From Adiantum capillus-veneris (taxonomy: Eukaryota > Streptophyta > Polypodiopsida > Polypodiales > Pteridaceae): a stretch of DNA of 64,000 nt. Positions 33,027-43,563 of this stretch are shown in pieces. The stretch lies in contig CM043944.1 of assembly GCA_014529385.2 (NCBI GenBank), forward strand, positions 170,585,740 through 170,649,739, written 5' to 3'. The notes below the pieces were generated by a model, which was given only the letters and a program-made list of their open reading frames with translations, made no database searches and had not been told where the DNA came from. The translations under genes and the position numbers were made by a program. Within the stretch, counting starts at the first letter, position 1; each line of letters opens with the position of its first letter.

Positions 33027-33470
33027 TTGTCAAGGATTGTTTCAGGGGAATTACCTGAAGGGGTAGACAATGATTTACCAGATGTCTATTTGTTCTCCAT
33101 GGAAATGATACCTAGATGGTCGGAAAACATTGTGTCATTGATGACAATAGCTCAAGTGGATTCACAAATACAATTTCCTATCACAATTGATTTAATCGAG
33201 CAATCGACTATGTATCAATTACTAGCTGGAAGGCTATATAAAAGAAATTGGGACGGGGTATTGCTTTTATACATTAACCCTGAAGAAAAAGAACAATACC
33301 TAAATCAGGCACATGTTACCATAGTAGGACTTTACTTTGCGGAAGACCAAACTATGCAATGAATCTTGAGACTTGGAGTAGTTTGGCCGACTATGAGGAG
33401 AGATGTTAGATCTTTTGTAAAAGATTGCCCTCAATGTCAAAAACAAATACCCATTCTTCATGTAACATTG
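33027..33470 (+). pseudogene. First H2C2 module before the integrase
   Basis: This module runs PRWSENIVSL, an intervening helix, LLAGRLYKRNWDGVLL, a His in NQAHVTIVG, WPTMRRDVRSFV and CPQC at about 33427-33440. That is the linker plus H2C2 zinc-binding domain normally present once at the N-terminus of gypsy integrase. The second zinc-ligand His is not obvious (GLYF). TGA at about 33361 and TAA near 33474 break it. Confidence 0.7.
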
Positions 33471-33489
33471 TTCTAAATTTCACATGTTC

Positions 33490-34863
33490 CTAAGTGGAGT
33501 AATTATCTGGTTACTTACTTATCGAGCCGAACGTATCCTGAGGATATGAGTAAACGTTGTCAAAGAGCAATTGAAACTGAAGCAAGAGACTATGCTCTTA
33601 TTGGGAACCAATTGTATCGGAGAGGTAAAGATCAACATTTGCGCCTTTGTGCAAATGAAAACGAGTATATTCCGATTATAGAACAAGCACATGCTGCATT
33701 AGCTGGAGGTTACTTTTCTAGTGAAACCACCGCAAGAGAAATCTTGATGGCAGGCATATGGTGGCCAACACTTTTTGTAGATGCTAAAGAATATGTTCGA
33801 AGGTGTGATGCTTGTCAACGAGCACAAATGCCAACACGAGTAGACAGACTGCCCTTAAGACCAATGATGGGGACTAGAGCCTTCGCAAAATGGGGTATAG
33901 ATTTTGTTGGACCGATACAACTACGTGCTTATAGAACCCAAGCTCAATATATCATTGTAGCTACGGACTATTTGACCAAGTGGGCCGAGGCTAAAGCAAC
34001 CCAAAAGAATGATGCGAGAACCATTTCTGCATTCTTATATGAGTATGTATTCACGAGATATGGACTACCAATAGAGATTGTCAGTGATGATCGGGGAACT
34101 TATTTCTTCAATGAGGTAATAGAGTATTTGCTTAATGAGTTTATGGTCATCCATAACAAATCAACTACAAGAAAACAGACAAGCTGAGTGTACGAATAAA
34201 ATTCTTAGCTTGGTACTAACCAAAGTGGTTAGTTCAGGAAGGACAGACTGGGAAATGAATCTCCATGCTGCTCTATGGGCTTATCGAGTTTTATTCAAAA
34301 CAGCTCTAAATGCTACACCCTTTAACCTTGTTTATGGTCTTGATGTCATACTGCCAATAGAATTTCTATTGCCAACATTAAGGGTAGCACAAAATCTTGA
34401 GTGGACTAGACATGAATTGTCAGAAAGACTTGAAGATTTGGAAAAGCTAGATGAGCAAAGGTTAACTACTATAGCTCATATCTATGCACAAAAGCGAAAA
34501 CAAAAACGGTTTTTTGATTCCTACTTAATCACAAAAATCTTCAAGAAAGGGAACTTAGTTCTAGTCTATTTCCTTAAGCAACACATTCCCAAGTTTAAGA
34601 AAAAGGGAAACAGACAATTTATCATTGAAGATGTATCTCCAAGTGGAGCAGTAAAATTGTCCACCCTAGATGGTGAACCAATGGCTTATTGGATTAGTGG
34701 ATGTCGTTTAAAGAAATACAATTTTCCACTAACCAATGAATTGCTAGAGAGAATGCATGCAACCAAACAAAGAAAGATCAAACGACAACAGGTTATTGAT
34801 GAAGCCCAAGAGGAAGCTAGGCTTTGGGTACTCAAGAGGAAAGCTGCTCTCAAGAATCAATAG
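33490..34863 (+). pseudogene. Integrase with second H2C2 module
   Basis: A second, diverged copy of the same module precedes the core: PKWSNYLVTYL, LIGNQLYRRGKDQHL, IEQAHAALAGGYF, WWPTLFVDAKEYV and CDACQRAQMP. The core has GIDFVGP (first Asp), VSDDRGTYFFNEV (second Asp) and QAECTNKIL (Glu) after a frameshift near 34170. The C-terminal part 34135-34863 holds WEMNLHAALWAYR, NATPFNLVYG and a basic tail. It ends in TAG at 34861-34863. Confidence 0.87.
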
Positions 34864-35397
34864 ATACCGATTCCCATCAACACTTTGGAAATAGATGATT
34901 GACAATGGGAATTACCTAATGACGCAGTTTCAATAGATGACGACTAGTTAGATGGAATGGATCTGCGCATCAAAGTATAGCTCAACAATCATAGCACCAA
35001 TGCTTTGGTAGACACAGGAGCTAGAGTGAATGCAATCAGTTATTCCACATATAAGAAGGCAACAAGTCAAGCATTGACAACAGGAATAGCGACAATCAAA
35101 GGATGCAACAAGAATCCAACTCCAACATTGGGACTAGTCAACTTGAATGTGGTTGTACATGGATGCTCATGTCCTCATCAATTTGTATGCTTGCCAGATG
35201 AACACATGAATGAGACGATGATTCTTGGAATTCCCTGGATGCGTACATACAAAGAAGTACCAGATTGGGATACGAATCAACTAAAGCTATCACCTAAAGG
35301 AGGGCAACTCATTGTTTTAATTGCACCAAGCAAGGAGGAATGGAAAAGAAGCAATCAGCAGACCAATCCACGAAGCCGATCTTCTCCATCCCCTTGA
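34864..35397 (+). pseudogene. Second retropepsin-like domain, 3' of integrase
   Basis: The frame 35005-35397, extended upstream through TAG/TGA codons, encodes NALVDTGARVNAISYSTYKK (active-site DTGA) and about 70 residues later MILGIPWMRTYK, matching the second hydrophobic-Leu-Gly motif of retropepsins. Size and spacing fit one protease monomer. Gypsy elements normally carry one protease, upstream of RT, and this element already has it at 30.0-30.3 kb. This copy differs in sequence from the first, so recent duplication is unlikely. Capture or the remnant of another element is possible. Confidence 0.72.
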
Positions 35398-36779
35398 CAA
35401 TCAAATGCTACATGTATCATGCAAGGAGTCGGGTAGATTTGGGTACCAAAAGCACAACTTAAGGATAAACTGATTCAGATATGGGTGCCTAAAACTTCAC
35501 CGGTCAACGAAACAAAAGAAGGTTCCAAGGATTTGAACACAGAATTGAGCATCTCCAAGCAAGGAACCTAACATGAAAAGGGTTTGGAAGAAAAAGGAGA
35601 ACTTATCTTCTCCACAAACTGCGAAACCAATCAAGCAATGGCGAGTTAAGTCTCAATAGACTCCACCACACCATGCAACACCAAGCCGACCGAGCTACCA
35701 ATGGAGAGAAAAAGCTCGACAACAGTCAAAAGTGCTACCAACCACTCAAGCAATCAGAGTGCTAAAGCACCACGATGGTACAATCAAGCAGAGAGCACAA
35801 AAGCTACAAGATTTGCTCTTTGGAAGACATCAGCAACAAACCTCAACATCGGAAACCCTTGAGTCAATTACTCAAGACCCAGCTCTTGCATAGCATATGG
35901 GTTTGAATTGCATTGATCTTCATATCATGGTAGAGCCAATCACGGCTATGCATAGACACAATTGTTCAACCCATGCACACAGTCGTCCCAAAGTACGCCA
36001 CCTAGGAGGGGTGGAAGGACACTAAGTACTAAGTAATTAAGGGCAATGTTTGAAGAGGAAGGAAAAAGTTCTATGCTAACGTGTGATTTTTTGCAAAATT
36101 ACCTAATAATGCCCTTGTAATTCATCATCAAGGAGAAATTCACTGATAATGTCTTTTCGATGAGTGTAAATAGTGTATATACTATCAGAAAATCATAAAA
36201 AATAGTCCTTTTTTGGGTATTTTCCATCATTTTTGTTGATAAGGAGGCTTAAAAATGGAAAAATCCAACAAAAAACAATAAAACTTTGTTTTTTAAGGGA
36301 TTTTCTTAATTATTGGATTTTTACTTTACTTTTTTAGAGCATTTGTTATTTTCTTTGACTTTTTCAAATAAACAGGTTAAAATTGATAATAAATAGTAGG
36401 GATGCTTAGATGGAAAAATGGAAGATACGATGGTGATCAAAAAGCAAGGCGGACAAGCACAATAATTTTCAATGAAATCAGAAGATGGAAGCGGGAAGCC
36501 TAAATTAGGCGGCCAGGCCTACTTTTGCAAAATTCTTGCAGAATGAGCTACAAGAATCCGATCAGGGAAATTTTTGAGTCTAACATAGATTTCACGGCCT
36601 AGTAGGACTAACGGGGGAATCTGGGGAAATTTGGTTCAGGAAGTTGAGGTATAGATATCCATGGTAGGCTAAAACCACCTCATTTCCACTTGGAGCCTTT
36701 GCAGAAAGAGATTTCGGCCTCTTTCGCGCAACATTTCCGGACCCCAGAGTTGACCATTTTTAGCGCCGTCTCACACGAG
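35398..36779 (+). other. Spacer in the 17.6-kb element
   Basis: No frame or motif stands out. The first half reads like decayed coding sequence with Ser/Thr/Lys-rich fragments; 36070-36400 is AT-rich with poly-T stretches. It may contain signals for the downstream ORF, but none could be identified. Confidence 0.4.
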
Positions 36780-38520
36780 ACATGAGGCGAGAAATATAGG
36801 CAACGGAGAGGGCCAGGAAGAAGCTAAACCAGAAAGAGAAACTACAAGAACTGCCTACGTATCAACCGGACCCCGAGTCAGTCAAAGCGACAAAGGGGTC
36901 CTACCTGTCTAAACAACAACTGGAAGAGCACCACACTACGGTCTTCATTGGTAGGTTCAAGAGTGAAGAAGGGCATCAGGTGGAGTTGCAAGTCCTGCCT
37001 AAAGAGGTCTATGATGTAGCTGCCAAGCCAGAAACCAAAGAGGCTAACCGTAGGTTGGGGCTCAGGCATTTCTACGAACGAGAGCCTTGTGGAGTGGACT
37101 TTCAGAAAGCTTACGAGCTTCTATCCACCATCAAAGAGGACGGAACCGCACAAATATCTGACACCCAAGGGAACAAGTTCGAGGTAGTAATCACAAAAGA
37201 GATAGTGGCAGAGGCACTCAAATTTCCCACTGAAGGAATGACCATGCGGACGAGAGATAGGAAAACCGCAGGCACATTTTCCAAGGAGACAACCGCGGAT
37301 ACATTCGCCGATCTTATCCACAAACAGGTGGAAGAGCCAGCCCATTTGTACCATCAACACTTTCATTTTTTGGCAAAAAGGCCACCAAGGTACACCACAC
37401 CAAATCACGCCATGGCCACCACCTTCACTCAGGTTCTTAAGTCAACAACAAGGCAGCATGTGGACCACGCGTAGTATGTCTTGACAACCTTGAAGGGCAC
37501 CAAGAAGGAGGGCAAAATCACATACTTGGGCGCGCTAGAGGTGTTGACTAGAATAGCCTATCATGCCATCGGCATGGCTGACAACCTATCGCCTGCCCTT
37601 GATCAGAATACATGGATTTTGGCAGCACAACCCTCTCCACGAGCTACAAGGTCAGGTAAAATGTCACAAAAATCAGATGATGAGTCAGCTATTGCTGACA
37701 GCTCACCAGAGCGGCATAGCAGCGAGAGCTCTGACAACGAAGAAAAGAGAGCTCGGAGAGAAGAGATGAAGAGGAAAGCTGTGGCTGCACACCAAGAGGA
37801 GCCAACTAAAAAACAAGCGCGTTTTGAAAGAGAAAAATAGGCTTACTAGCGCATTAGGCAAGCACAAGGGAAGGACCCAGAAAAGTGGGTACCCATAGGA
37901 CTGAAAGGACCTCGAAAAAAGCATCATGCCAGAAAAGAGGCAGGTGATCCCATAGAATATTAGAAAGAATGTACCAAGAAGCCGAAGCCGTAAAGCTGAA
38001 AGAGGCAGAAGAAGTTGCAAAGAAAGCTGAGGAAACGGCTACACAAGAGCAAAGCCATGGATCTCCCCGATCCGCCTCACCGCCTCCGGAACAACAAGAC
38101 CATCCCATGCCTAGCCCACCACCATCACTTGCAGGCAAAGGTACCAATGAAGAAGCAGAGACTGAAAAAGAGAAAGATTCTGAGTCCACCCAACGAACAC
38201 AATCTACACAAAAAGCTGACTACACCGACATAAGGAAAAAGAAGCCGAGCCATAACCGGATCAGGCAGCAGAAGAGACTCAAAAGCCGGAGGAAGAAACT
38301 AATAAGGAAGCAGATACAGAAAAAGAGCCTACCACTACACGAGACGGAGCCCGAGCCAGAGAAGGCAAAAAGGCCGACACCTAAAGAGACAGCAAGGGTT
38401 GAGACCACACCATCCACTTCTACTCAGCCAGAAACTGCCGAGGCATCAAAGCCTCAGGATGGCCAAGAAGAAGACCGACCATCTACCTCCACACAAGAAC
38501 CACCAGCAATTACGACGTAG
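36780..38520 (+). pseudogene. Large 3' ORF, N-terminal and charged middle parts, function unknown
   Basis: The frame can be followed from about 36840 (YQPDPESVKATKGSYLSKQQ) through 36980-37474 and, past TAG at 37472-37474, to 37840. A globular N-terminal part has YELLSTIKEDGTAQISD and VVITKEIVAEALKFP. This pattern resembles the N-terminal domains of plant transposon-encoded proteins of unknown role, which is a weak comparison. From about 37660 to 38520 it is highly charged, rich in Glu, Lys, Arg, Ser and Pro, with several frame changes. The position corresponds to the env-like ORF of Athila-type elements, but I see no signal peptide or membrane segment. Confidence 0.55.
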
Positions 38521-40342
38521 CAAGAAGCAACACACAAGGCTGCAGGCACATCCCAACTGGCAAGACAGGAGGAGTGGCAGTCAAATGATGAAGTGATAAT
38601 ACAGGTCAATGAATATGTACGTCAGATGCAAGAAATGACGGAGAGACTCCGTTCAGTAGCTTTGAACCGCAGCACAAAGGCCAAGGAACTGGAAATGATG
38701 ATCGACGCTCTTCAAGGAGAGCTAGGAGAGAGGATGATTATCATCACTGATCTCCAAAGGCAAGTGCAACAGCTGAAGGCAGAAGCGGATCAGCATCAGA
38801 TGGCCAGAGATAAACAACAAAAAGAAATGGAGGAGCTAGGTGATCTCCTCACCAAATTATCTGATGTCTGCAAGGTAAAAGACGAGCAACTACTAACAGA
38901 AGTCACGAATGAACTTCTTACAACCTCTCTGTTAGCTCAAAAAATTCAAGTCCAGTTAGATGTTTCCAATGCTTCCCTGCAATATTTTGAACAGAGAATC
39001 AATGATCAGGCCATTTTCTTACGGCAAATCAGAGAAAACCCAGTCGTGGCCTCGATCAAGGGAACTGATGAAGTGTACAAGGTAGTTGAAAAGAAAAACA
39101 AGGACTTAGAATTGGAATTAAGCTTGAACAATCACAACGTAGAGACCTGGCACTGATGCGGATTCAAAGAGAGGAGGAGCTCCTAAAAAAGATAGTAGAA
39201 CTCAAGCGGATTAATCCACTCCTTAGAGATGGAAAGCCAGACACGCAGGAAGAGGTAGGCACTTGAGAGCCGCCACAAATAGACCTACCCTCGGTCTCAT
39301 TTGCTGAGTTTGAGACACAATCCACAACAGAGCCGAGTGGTGATGAAGATTTTCAGATTCACATCACAGATGCAGATACAGTGCCAATGGTCCAACTATC
39401 AAAAGATGAAGAAGACGCACTGAAGGAGAAGATCACCTTAGAGGTGGATGAGTAGTGGAAGGCCGCTATGGATTGGGAGTTGAGAGTTTTACACTCTGTC
39501 AACATCATTTAACTCACTCCCAATCAAATCAACACTCAATGGCACCAACTATCCCTGCCGTACCCTCTCATCAAAGTAGAACTTTTACAGGTAAAAGAAA
39601 GGCTGTACAAGGATATGCAAGAAGGTGGCGCAGATAAAGACCACCCAAAGTGGAGGTTAAGCTGGCTGAACAAGAATCCGAGATACCTGATTCTGTACAC
39701 AAGAGCACTTGAAGCCTTACAAAGAGATCCAACATTTTGTCATGTACCCAGAGTAAGGACATGGCAAGCGCATGAAGCACTGCTGAAGAAGAGGTCAACT
39801 TGGCTCAACTTCCCTAGGCTGCCAGCTCCAGAGAGAGGCCAAGCACAGAGGAATACATGGTGAAAATCCTAACGGGCGCCATGCCATTCTTCAAGAGTCT
39901 GCCAGATCTCTCTTGTGCAATTTTATGTAAGATCTGCAGGATGCTACTCACATGCATACAAGTTTTCAATGAGCCTGAGCAGACAGAAGCCCCATGGCTC
40001 TCATTCTTGGAAGGAAACAAAGGCTTATGCTACAATCTGAGTGGGCAACCTTCACAAGAAATCCTTTACGGATTCTATGCCAGATGCATGTTCCTGCCCT
40101 CGCATAATATGCTAGCCTTTGAAGAAGCATTCTACACTGGATTCTTCACCTGGCGAACAAAGATATTTGCATCTGTGATAAAAAAACTAACACCCTACCC
40201 AGCGGTGGAACTGAAGAATCAAGTCACCATGCAATTTTTGCAAGTGCGTGACAAAGAACGAAGAATCAGATACCAGAAGGCACTGGAAACACTTAAAGAC
40301 CGCCTCGCCCGCCGTCAACCCGAGGACTACTTCAGCCCATAA
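38521..40342 (+). pseudogene. Large 3' ORF, coiled-coil and C-terminal parts
   Basis: Frame 38593-39156 encodes a long coiled coil (MQEMTERLRSVALNRSTKAK and on through DLQRQVQQLKAEADQHQMAR). An acidic region follows to about 39450 in broken frames. A C-terminal part, partly in 39615-39863 and then 39857-40342, contains HPKWRLSWLNKNPRYLILY, PEQTEAPWLSFLEGN and a basic end RDKERRIRYQKALETLKDR. It closes about 40 bp before the 3' LTR. Confidence 0.55.
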
Positions 40343-40362
40343 AGCTGTGTCAAGAGACGACA

Positions 40363-40380
40363 CAGGCGAGGAGGGGGGAA
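40363..40380 (+). promoter_or_regulatory. Polypurine tract of the 17.6-kb element
   Basis: GGCGAGGAGGGGGGAA directly precedes the 3' LTR, the expected plus-strand primer position. Confidence 0.85.
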
Positions 40381-41301
40381 TGCTAGCAGCAAGCTAACAC
40401 GGACACCATTTTTCGGAGTTCTCCTTGTAAAACAATTATTATTTTGATAAATTGGGAATATTGTAACTCCTATTTTCTTGGATAAACTTTGTAATTAATG
40501 AGCAGGGGCTACAAGCTTCCAGATTGTATTAGCCAGTCATTTCCAAGCTTTCGTAGAACTCCAGATTATTAGTTTTGACCACCCAAAAACCTTGGCTAAG
40601 GTATAAAAGCCAATCTTTGTAAGTTTTTTATAAGTTTTTGATAAGAAATACACAACGTGAGATAACGGCGCTCACTTCTCTCCTTCTCGCACTTCCTACT
40701 CCCTCTCCGGCTGTCACATTGCGAATGCGTTTGTTGCATTGCAACCGCAGGTAAGAGCTCTACGCATTGACATAAGCCATTCACCGTATTTCGTAGCTTT
40801 TGGCGTCGCGTACGACCTGCGATCTAATTTCATCATAACTAGGAATTTACACTTTTAAATCAAAAATTAAGCATAGGCGGGGTATTGGGGAATCATTGCT
40901 AAGCATTTAGATGCATTTTGGGTCGAAAACGATTAGGTCAAAAATCCACTGCTGTTAATAATCGCGATTTTGGAACTTGACCTAAAGTGGGGTTTGAGGC
41001 CATAGGCATGTGTGCTTGGGTCTTGTAAACTGGTCCTAGAAGTTCGTTACGTTTGGATGTCACTTGATGCTGTAACGGATGTGATTTGCTTGCCGATGAG
41101 TGATTGGCTTTTGGTGATTTTAGTCACTTGAGTGTAGCTTGAGTTAGATGTGAGTTGTTAGTTGTTTTCCAGAGATTGATAACCTCTTGTAGCCTCTATG
41201 CACTAGTCGAGTCAGCTTCGTCCCATGGTTTGGCAAATTAATTGTGGTTCTCGCTAATACTACAAAAAGATAGGATGATGAGGTTAGATATGTGTCCCAC
41301 A
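40381..41301 (+). repeat. 3' LTR of the 17.6-kb gypsy element (921 bp)
   Basis: It starts TGCTAGCAGC (TGTTAG in the 5' LTR) and ends GTCCCACA. It carries TATAAAAG at 40602-40609. Differences from the 5' LTR are spread along its length, by eye several percent and mostly transitions. Confidence 0.92.
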
Positions 41302-42583
41302 TTTACCTAAGTATGTACATTGACTTATAGTTACCATGATTCTCTTACATTGTACATACTCTTTATTATATAAATAAGTATTTTCATGCAAGCATCTCCA
41401 AGTCTTGGTGTGAACCCGCTCCAAGAAAAAATCACAAAAATACCTTTCACCCAGTCATTACCTTTTACTAATTATCATTTTCTAAATGCATTTTTCCTTA
41501 CTTCTTGTAAATAGTCCTAAATCAATAAAACAAATAAAGACCCCGTCATTTGATTCCCTATATTTATATATATATATTTTTTTTCATTTTATATTTATAT
41601 ACAGCTGACACTATTCTAAATTCCACTAATTGTCTATATACTAACATGTTTTTTCTCATCATATCCATATATCATATTTGTAATTAATCCTATAATCCAT
41701 GCATATTTTCAAACTATCAAGAATCTATAGACAATGCTCTCATGCAAGGAGGGGTTTACTCTTGGAGGATTATGCAAATTCAACAAAAGGGGAGCCACTG
41801 AAGACTTTACTGGGAGAAAAAACATGCATTTTGGTGGGATTTTTGGCATCCACCTCCATTGCGAATTTAAGGAAGTATCCAAAATAAAACTTTAACTCAC
41901 AAGCTAATAATCACCTCAAAATTTTTTGGAGCTGCCACCAATGAGGTATAAAAATTTTGGTGGATCTAGTCCGCCCACTTTTTCTCAGAAGTCATCGTAG
42001 TTTTCTCTCACCTCCATTCACTTACACAAAACACACACACAAACACACTCATTCCTCTCCATACCTCACTCAAATCTACACCTTCCATGGTTTCTCTCAT
42101 CCTCTTCACCATTAACCTCTCCTCTCACTTCCATAGCTCTCATATGAACTCTACATGTACATACACCATCTCTATGCCTCTCTCTATTACCTCTAAATCA
42201 CAATTCCTTTTACCTATTCTCCATATACATATAATTTAGCATGTAAATATTTGCAAACTAAGTAATTCTCATCAACCAACATCGTCACTTTCATCATGGT
42301 GTTCAACCTTCCCGGCGACGTAAAAAGAGAAGAAGAAGAAGAGGATCGGTAGTCATTTTTGAGAACCTACACAAGTAAGTTCAAAACTTCTTCAAAGCTT
42401 CACCATCACAAGGATTTTCTCACTTCATTCAACCATCTTACTTCAACCATCCGCCTCATTCTACCTATTGTAGAAATATCATTAACTTTTTAGTGATTAC
42501 TAATACTAACCACTAACATACTAGCACAAAATAGCCATTGACCTAACCATAAAAGGAACCTCACCTCAACACATGTGCATAAT

Positions 42584-42637
<54 letters not shown>

Positions 42638-43362
42638 CCCTTAAAACTCTACTTTTTCCTTATCTACCATTAATAATGCTCTCTTTTGAGCCCACATCCA
42701 CCATGACTCAAGTAGACAAAGAAGGTTCGCAATGTTTTGATATTCAAAAGAAATCCTAATCTTGATTTGATTAGCGTGTAAATAAGGTTATCAATAACCT
42801 TAATAAGGGATCTCCAATCTATAAATAGGCCCCTCTCCTTCTTGTAAATCATCTCCAACATCTCACATAACACCCCAACACTCTATACGCGAGGAGAGTT
42901 TTAGGTGTAGTCATCACCTTGTGAGCTTTACACTTGGTGTGAGAGAATCTTTGATGCTACACATTGCAAAGTGAGAGAGTGTGAGTGCCCTATTTCAAAC
43001 CACTATTATACACGCTCTTCCACTATGAACAATTGAGGTTTTGGTGCTTCAAAGGCATGCTTGGCTTCAGAACCGTTGTCCTTCAATTTGTGTAGAGTTA
43101 TTGGGAAAATGCAAGGTGACTTGTATCTTTAAGTTTTTTCATTTGAGCTTGCTTGAGTAAGTGATTATTGTGTTCTCATTGTCAAGTTCTTGCTCATTGT
43201 AAGAGGGTATGGTGGTGAGAGGCATCCCACGATCCTAAGACAGTGTGTGTGTGATGGTAATGGTTAGATTTCACTAAGCATTGTCTTAATCTTGTGCAAG
43301 CTACGTGATAGCACTGTAACAAACAATATGCATTTGCAAGTCACCAACAAGGTATTACATGT
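41302..43362 (+). repeat. Repeat R, copy 2, right fragment
   Basis: It starts with the TTTAC duplication and continues the match to copy 1 to about 43080. Beyond that it runs on to 43362, where a copia LTR begins. It has a TATAAATAGG box at about 42819, followed by a region that could be transcribed, so it may be a long LTR or part of a non-coding retroelement. No coding region was seen. Right boundary unknown. Confidence 0.72.
42588..42633. repeat. (TC)n microsatellite in repeat R
   Basis: About 22 TC units. Copy 1 has only about nine at 16017-16034. Confidence 0.9.
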
Positions 43363-43549
43363 TGGGGTATAGGCGCCTGTGCCTTGCCCGGCCGCCCAAA
43401 GTCTGGGCGCCCACTGACTTGTATACCTTATACATAGCATAAGTGTATAGGGGGCTGCTCACTCTTTGAGTCTCCCCACCTATATCTGTGTGTCGTGTGT
43501 CTCCTTCTCTCTCTCACTGTTCGTCTGTGGTGCTCTCCGATCCCCTTCA
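43363..43549 (+). repeat. 5' LTR of copia copy A (187 bp)
   Basis: It starts TGTTGGGGTATAGG and ends ATCCCCTTCA. It shares GGGCGCCCAC, CTCCCCACC and GTGTCTCCTTCTC with the LTRs at 48901-49165 and 52229-52502, but lacks their long CT expansion. Confidence 0.88.
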
Positions 43550-43551
43550 AT

Positions 43552-43563
43552 TGGTATCAGAGC
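43552..43563 (+). promoter_or_regulatory. Primer-binding site of copia copy A
   Basis: TGGTATCAGAGC, two bases after the LTR: the initiator tRNA-Met type. Confidence 0.92.

Larger units (their letters stand above)
23658..41301 (+). mobile_element. 17.6-kb Ty3/gypsy element with extra domains
   Basis: The element is bounded by LTRs of 919 and 921 bp and by an exact 5-bp target duplication TTTAC (23653-23657 and 41302-41306). Order: 5' LTR, tRNA-Asp-like primer site, 2-kb leader with palindromes, gag, protease, reverse transcriptase (with an internal duplication), RNase H, doubled zinc domain, integrase, a second retropepsin, spacer, large 3' ORF, polypurine tract and 3' LTR. Size and primer site recall the Tat/Athila/Ogre group, but lineage is not proven. 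LTR divergence by eye is several percent, so the insertion is not recent. All frames contain stops or shifts. Confidence 0.92.

Noticed and set aside
36878-38417. Several minus-strand frames opposite the 3' ORF
   Set aside because: Antisense shadows of a Glu/Lys/Pro-rich coding strand.
36780-40342. Envelope gene in the large gypsy element
   Set aside because: The position fits, but no signal peptide, membrane segment or cysteine-rich ectodomain is visible; the protein is coiled-coil and highly charged.
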